From JAXLXE01 sp046328115 (GTDB taxonomy: Bacteria > Chloroflexota > UBA6077 > JACCZL01): a stretch of DNA of 64,000 nucleotides. Below, in pieces: positions 61,137-64,000 of this stretch. The stretch's first letter is position 1, and each line of letters opens with the position of its first letter. Made by a program: the position numbers and the translations under genes. The notes beneath the pieces are model-generated. The model saw nothing but the letters and a program-made list of their open reading frames with translations. It was not told the DNA's origin and did not search any database. The stretch is from positions 434,001 to 498,000 of the forward strand of contig JAXLXE010000002.1 in the NCBI GenBank assembly GCA_046328115.1. Reading direction: 5' to 3'.

Positions 61137-61376
61137 GACCGACTCCTCTCGTGTGACGCGTGGTCCGCAAACCCAGGGTAGCCTAGCTACTCGGTCCGCG
61201 GGACGCGAGTCGGTCATTCCATCCTATCTACCATTGCATTATGGCGTCTTTCTGGGTGGCATGGACGGACGCGCGCGCAAGGACGGGGCCTTCTGGCCGC
61301 ACCCCGCGGTCACGCCGCGCGAGCTCTGGCGGCGGTGCGGCGTCCCGTGACGCTCCATATCGTCCCACGAATCCCT

Positions 61377-61430
61377 CTCGTCCAGACCGTCCATCTCGTC
61401 CAGACCGTCGATCTCGTCCAGACCGCTCAG
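61377..61430. repeat. Three tandem copies of an 18-bp unit
   Basis: CTCGTCCAGACCGTCCAT is repeated three times with a few changes. The reverse strand encodes GLDE(M/I)D repeats. It lies just after the stop codon of the membrane-protein gene. Confidence 0.85.
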
Positions 61431-61444
61431 GCCCACGCCTGCCG

Positions 61445-63022
61445 CTAGGGCACTTCCACCTGCAGCAGGCGGCTGCCGTCTGCGCCGCCGGTTCGCTTGA
61501 TGGCCGTTCGCTCCAGGAGTGCGCGCAGGTCATCGTCTACTAGCTCGCCCCACTGGAAGCTTCGCCCTGATGCCAGCACCCACAGGCGTTCGCCGCGGTG
61601 CTGCTGGAACACGAGTCGCTGGAGCTCGCCGGGGCTCCTGACCAGCGCGGCGCCGGTGTGCACGTCGCGGCGGCCGCCGTCTTCGGCCAGGGTGTACTTC
61701 TGGTACTCGCGGCTGCTCACCCAGTAGTCCACGCCGCCGACGTACCAGCCCACGACGGTGGGCACGTCCGTCATCACGAGGTCTGCCGCGGTCACACCGG
61801 CCGCCCGTGCCTCGCGCAGCCAGGCGCCGTCGCGGGGTGAGAGCGCGGCTCGATCGCGGGCGCGCGCCACGTCCACGTGGAGGGCCAGCGTGCCCACGGC
61901 CAGACCTGCCGCCAGCAGCAGCACACCCCGCGCGCCCCACCCGATCCGTCCACCCACCGTCTGGGCGATCCACCTGGGACCGGCCGCGGCCAGCACCACC
62001 AGCACGAGCACGGGCGTCAGGCCGTAGCGTTCCTGGGGCCGCTCGGGGACGATGGCCACGGCGTGGACCCAGGGCAGGATCAGTGCGGACCAGAGTAGCA
62101 GGTGCTCCAGCGGGGCCTGTCGGGCCGCCAGCAGCGTGCCTGCCACCGCCAGCGCCAGCAGCAGGCCGCGTCCGTCAACGAGCATCCTGCCGTAGAACCG
62201 GAACGGCACGCCCTCCAGGTGGGGGCTGAAGTACTCCGCCACCTCACCAGCGCTGCCGGCCAGGGTGGGTGACCGCAGGGTGAGGACCAGTACGGCCAGC
62301 ACCAGCGCACCGACGCCGGCCACGGCCAGCGGCAGCACGACAGTGGCCAACCCCGCGCGACGCCACGCCAGCCCGGCGCACATCACGGCGAGCGGCACGA
62401 ACAGGAACACCCCAAGCTCGTGGGCAAACATGGTGAGCGCCACGCATGCGCCGGCCGCCGCGGCGTCCCGCCGTTGCCCACTGTCGAGCGCGCGCAGCAT
62501 GAACAGCAGCGCCAGGGCGTACACGAGCACGTAGACCGAGTAGAGCCAGGCGATCCGCGACCAGACCACCAGCGGGGCGTAGGCGGCGACGAACGCGGCG
62601 GCGAACAGGGCGCCCACCGTCCCGCCCGTCCGAGCGCCCAGGGCAAAGACGACCGGCACCAGCGCGATGCCGGCCAGCACGCTGGGCAGCCGGGCGGCCA
62701 GGTCGCTGGCGCCGGCCAGTGCCAGCGAGGCGGCCACGGGGTAGGCCGCCAGCAGGCCGCGGGTGTAGAGCCAGCCGGTCTCCATCCGCGGCAGGCCAGT
62801 CTGCAGGATCCCGCGCGCGGCCAGGGCCAGGCGCGCCTCGTCCACGGAGAGCGTGCCGTCCCAGCCGCTCAGCCCCTCCAGCCGCAGCCAGGCCGCGCCG
62901 GCCGTCAGGAGCAGGAGCGCGCACGCCACGACGGCCTGCGCGAGGACAGCACGGCTTGCTGGGTGAGGTTCGCCGCGTGGCTCGATCATCGCGCGGAGAG
63001 GATCGCGGGTCAGCCGCGCCAT
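61445..63022 (-). CDS. GT39-like membrane glycosyltransferase / dolichyl-phosphate-mannose-type protein
   Basis: A 525-aa membrane protein. ATG 63022 (MARLTRDPLRAM) was chosen because the longer frame passes through the tRNA gene; ATG 62989 is an alternative. About ten hydrophobic segments are followed by a soluble C-terminal domain (after residue 400). The first outer loop contains an acidic pair (LSVDEARLALAARGI), the Asp-Glu placement typical of GT-C glycosyltransferases of the PMT/ArnT/GT39 type. These use lipid-linked sugars outside the membrane; donor and acceptor are unknown. Confidence 0.75.
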   Translation of the reverse strand: MARLTRDPLRAMIEPRGEPHPASRAVLAQAVVACALLLLTAGAAWLRLEGLSGWDGTLSVDEARLALAARGILQTGLPRMETGWLYTRGLLAAYPVAASLALAGASDLAARLPSVLAGIALVPVVFALGARTGGTVGALFAAAFVAAYAPLVVWSRIAWLYSVYVLVYALALLFMLRALDSGQRRDAAAAGACVALTMFAHELGVFLFVPLAVMCAGLAWRRAGLATVVLPLAVAGVGALVLAVLVLTLRSPTLAGSAGEVAEYFSPHLEGVPFRFYGRMLVDGRGLLLALAVAGTLLAARQAPLEHLLLWSALILPWVHAVAIVPERPQERYGLTPVLVLVVLAAAGPRWIAQTVGGRIGWGARGVLLLAAGLAVGTLALHVDVARARDRAALSPRDGAWLREARAAGVTAADLVMTDVPTVVGWYVGGVDYWVSSREYQKYTLAEDGGRRDVHTGAALVRSPGELQRLVFQQHRGERLWVLASGRSFQWGELVDDDLRALLERTAIKRTGGADGSRLLQVEVP

Positions 63023-63040
63023 TGGCAACGGCCCCCGCCC

Positions 63041-63115
63041 TGGTACGCCCGGAGGGACTCGAACCCCCGCATCTGGCTCCGGAGGCCAGCGCTCTATCCA
63101 CTGAGCTACGGGCGC
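63041..63115 (-). tRNA. tRNA-Arg (anticodon CCG)
   Basis: The minus strand folds as a complete tRNA: acceptor GCGCCCG with CGGGCGT (one G-U), the D arm with AGCTCAGTGG, anticodon stem CTGGC/GCCAG around CTCCGGA (anticodon CCG), the T arm with GTTCGAGTC, and an encoded CCA end at 63043-63041. Confidence 0.97.
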
Positions 63116-63224
63116 GTGTCTTCTCAGTGTAAGCGGCGGGCGCGGCGCCCCGCAATCGGCGCGGCGTTGGCGGGGGTGATTCATGGGGCCTGGTGGCTGG
63201 GGTGATGCACGGGCGGCGGAGGGG

Positions 63225-63262
63225 GCGCTGGTGGGGAGAGGGCGAGGCACGCCTCGCGCCCT
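63225..63262 (+). repeat. Dispersed palindromic repeat, copy 2 (intact)
   Basis: Same 38 bp as the copy at 59568, followed by ACCATTGCA. It shows the uninterrupted target of the IS110-type element. It lies between the tRNA-Arg gene and the phosphatidyltransferase gene. Confidence 0.85.
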
Positions 63263-63330
63263 ACCATTGCACTGTTGCGTTGTGATGGGCGGGACAGCGG
63301 CGGGCGTGGCGGCCCGCAATCGATGCGAAG

Positions 63331-63960
63331 CTATCCGCGGCGGGAGGTCTCGTCGAACGTCCGGGCCACGTGGCGCATCCGCTGCCAGGCGGTGTAGTTG
63401 GTCAGGACGGCCAGCGCCACCAGTACCGCCACGAGCACGGCCATTGGCATTGGCAGCAGCGGGAGGCCGGCCAGGATCATGCCGATGCCCAGCACCACGA
63501 TGCGCTCCGGCCGCTGTAGCCAGCCGACCTCACAGTTGATACCCAGGCCCTCCGCCCGCGCGCGACAGTAGCTGACCATGAAGGAGCCGATGAGCGCGCA
63601 GCCGGTGGCCAGCAGCCCCACCGAGTCGTCCTGCCCGGCAAACCAGACCAGCAGCCCCACGAAGACCACACCCTCCGAGTAGCGGTCCAGCACGGAGTCC
63701 AGGAAGGCGCCGTAGCGCCCGGCCGTGCCGGCCGCCCGGGCCACGGCGCCGTCCAGGAAGTCCAGCGCGTTGACGATGAGGAACAGCACGCCGCCCACCA
63801 GCATCCAGCCCTGGGCGACGATGACCGCGGCCACCACGTTCAGCAGGAAGCCGGCGTAGGTCAGCCAGTTAGCCTGGATGCCCAGGCGCACGCAGGCCAC
63901 CGCCAGCGGCTGCACGGCTTCCCGGAACCCGGCCTTCACGGCGCTCATGTCAGAGATCAT
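63331..63960 (-). CDS. CDP-alcohol phosphatidyltransferase
   Basis: A 209-aa membrane enzyme with about six helices. The family signature D-x2-D-G-x2-A-R-x8-G-x3-D-x3-D is complete (LDFLDGAVARAAGTAGRYGA, then FLDSVLD). It transfers a phosphatidyl group from CDP-diacylglycerol to an alcohol. The presence of both helix-2 and helix-4 motifs and the length fit phosphatidylinositol-phosphate synthase-like enzymes, but a glycerol-phosphate acceptor cannot be excluded. An alternative ATG lies four codons in. Only 40 bp remain upstream in the window. Confidence 0.9.
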   Translation of the reverse strand: MISDMSAVKAGFREAVQPLAVACVRLGIQANWLTYAGFLLNVVAAVIVAQGWMLVGGVLFLIVNALDFLDGAVARAAGTAGRYGAFLDSVLDRYSEGVVFVGLLVWFAGQDDSVGLLATGCALIGSFMVSYCRARAEGLGINCEVGWLQRPERIVVLGIGMILAGLPLLPMPMAVLVAVLVALAVLTNYTAWQRMRHVARTFDETSRRG

Positions 63961-64000
63961 GCTGTCCTATCGGGCCAACCGTCGGGCGACTCCGCCGATT

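Larger units (their letters stand above)
59606..61229 (-). mobile_element. IS110-family element (IS1111-type ends)
   Basis: A 1,624-bp element placed by comparing the interrupted repeat with the intact copy at 63225. The junctions share the dinucleotide CT (59604-59605 and 61228-61229), which occurs once in the intact copy. Sub-terminal inverted repeats of 11 bp (ATGGAATGACC at 59609 and GGTCATTCCAT at 61212) lie 3 and 5 nt from the cores. The long non-coding end is downstream of the transposase (385 bp). These points fit the IS1111 group, which makes its bridge RNA in that end. Confidence 0.85.

Noticed and set aside
63023..63319. N-terminal extension of the membrane glycosyltransferase-like protein
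   Set aside because: It runs through the tRNA-Arg gene and the palindromic repeat, so it cannot be real coding sequence.

Overview
The window is high-GC DNA from a bacterium. The large number of ABC importers, the binding proteins with long Pro/Ala/Lys linkers behind a lipobox, and the mix of molybdoenzymes, CbtAB and a type I-C CRISPR system suggest a Chloroflexota lineage (Thermomicrobia-like or an uncultured relative). This is inference from gene content; there is no rRNA here to confirm it.

Layout. (1) 1-4.8 kb: a sugar ABC importer (end of the binding protein, two permeases) facing a GH2 beta-mannosidase. (2) 5.1-7.8 kb: a membrane PAS-GGDEF-EAL protein. (3) 7.9-17.7 kb: a long minus-strand operon with a peptide/nickel-type ABC importer, an amidase with a small AtzG/GatC-like partner, a cysteine hydrolase and an asparaginase-like protein, divergent from a PucR-type activator. 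It looks like a system for importing and hydrolysing amide or ureido compounds. (4) 19.9-29 kb: a second peptide-type importer, an LTA-synthase-like phosphotransferase, an alpha/beta hydrolase and a third peptide-type binding protein. (5) 29-37 kb: oxidoreductase, esterase, MFS exporter, beta-propeller protein, a Tat-exported four-cluster ferredoxin with a cytochrome b, and an inositol-phosphatase-like protein with a changed metal site. (6) 37-44 kb: an exported PaoABC/Cox-type molybdenum hydroxylase with its MobA-like and XdhC-like maturation factors. (7) 44-46 kb: CbtAB under a cobalamin riboswitch, and a cupin. (8) 46.2-50.2 kb: decayed DNA with GC-rich repeats, an Rhs/YD-repeat remnant and an IS21-family element. 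(9) 50.3-58.8 kb: a complete type I-C CRISPR-Cas system (array of 10 repeats, then cas2-cas1-cas4-cas7-cas8c-cas5-cas3, read on the minus strand). (10) 59-61.4 kb: short tandem repeats and an IS110/IS1111-type element inserted in a dispersed palindromic repeat. (11) 61.4-64 kb: a multi-membrane-spanning glycosyltransferase-like protein, tRNA-Arg(CCG) and a CDP-alcohol phosphatidyltransferase.

The most interesting signal is in the 167-bp gap between cas3 and cas5. It holds a strong -35 box, and a lone copy of the 3' end of the CRISPR repeat (the whole 11-nt crRNA 5' handle, same orientation as the cas operon). This is followed by a 'spacer' whose first 17 nt match a site just downstream of the same promoter. 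Within those 17 nt the only mismatches are at positions 6 and 12, and the next are at 18 and 19. Every sixth guide base is flipped out in type I Cascade, so this looks like a built-in crRNA-like RNA that lets Cascade repress its own operon without cutting. Other notable points are an internal start for Cas11c, an IS1111-type insertion with a reconstructable CT core and target, an AtzG-like subunit in a peptide-importer operon, and two frameshifted genes.
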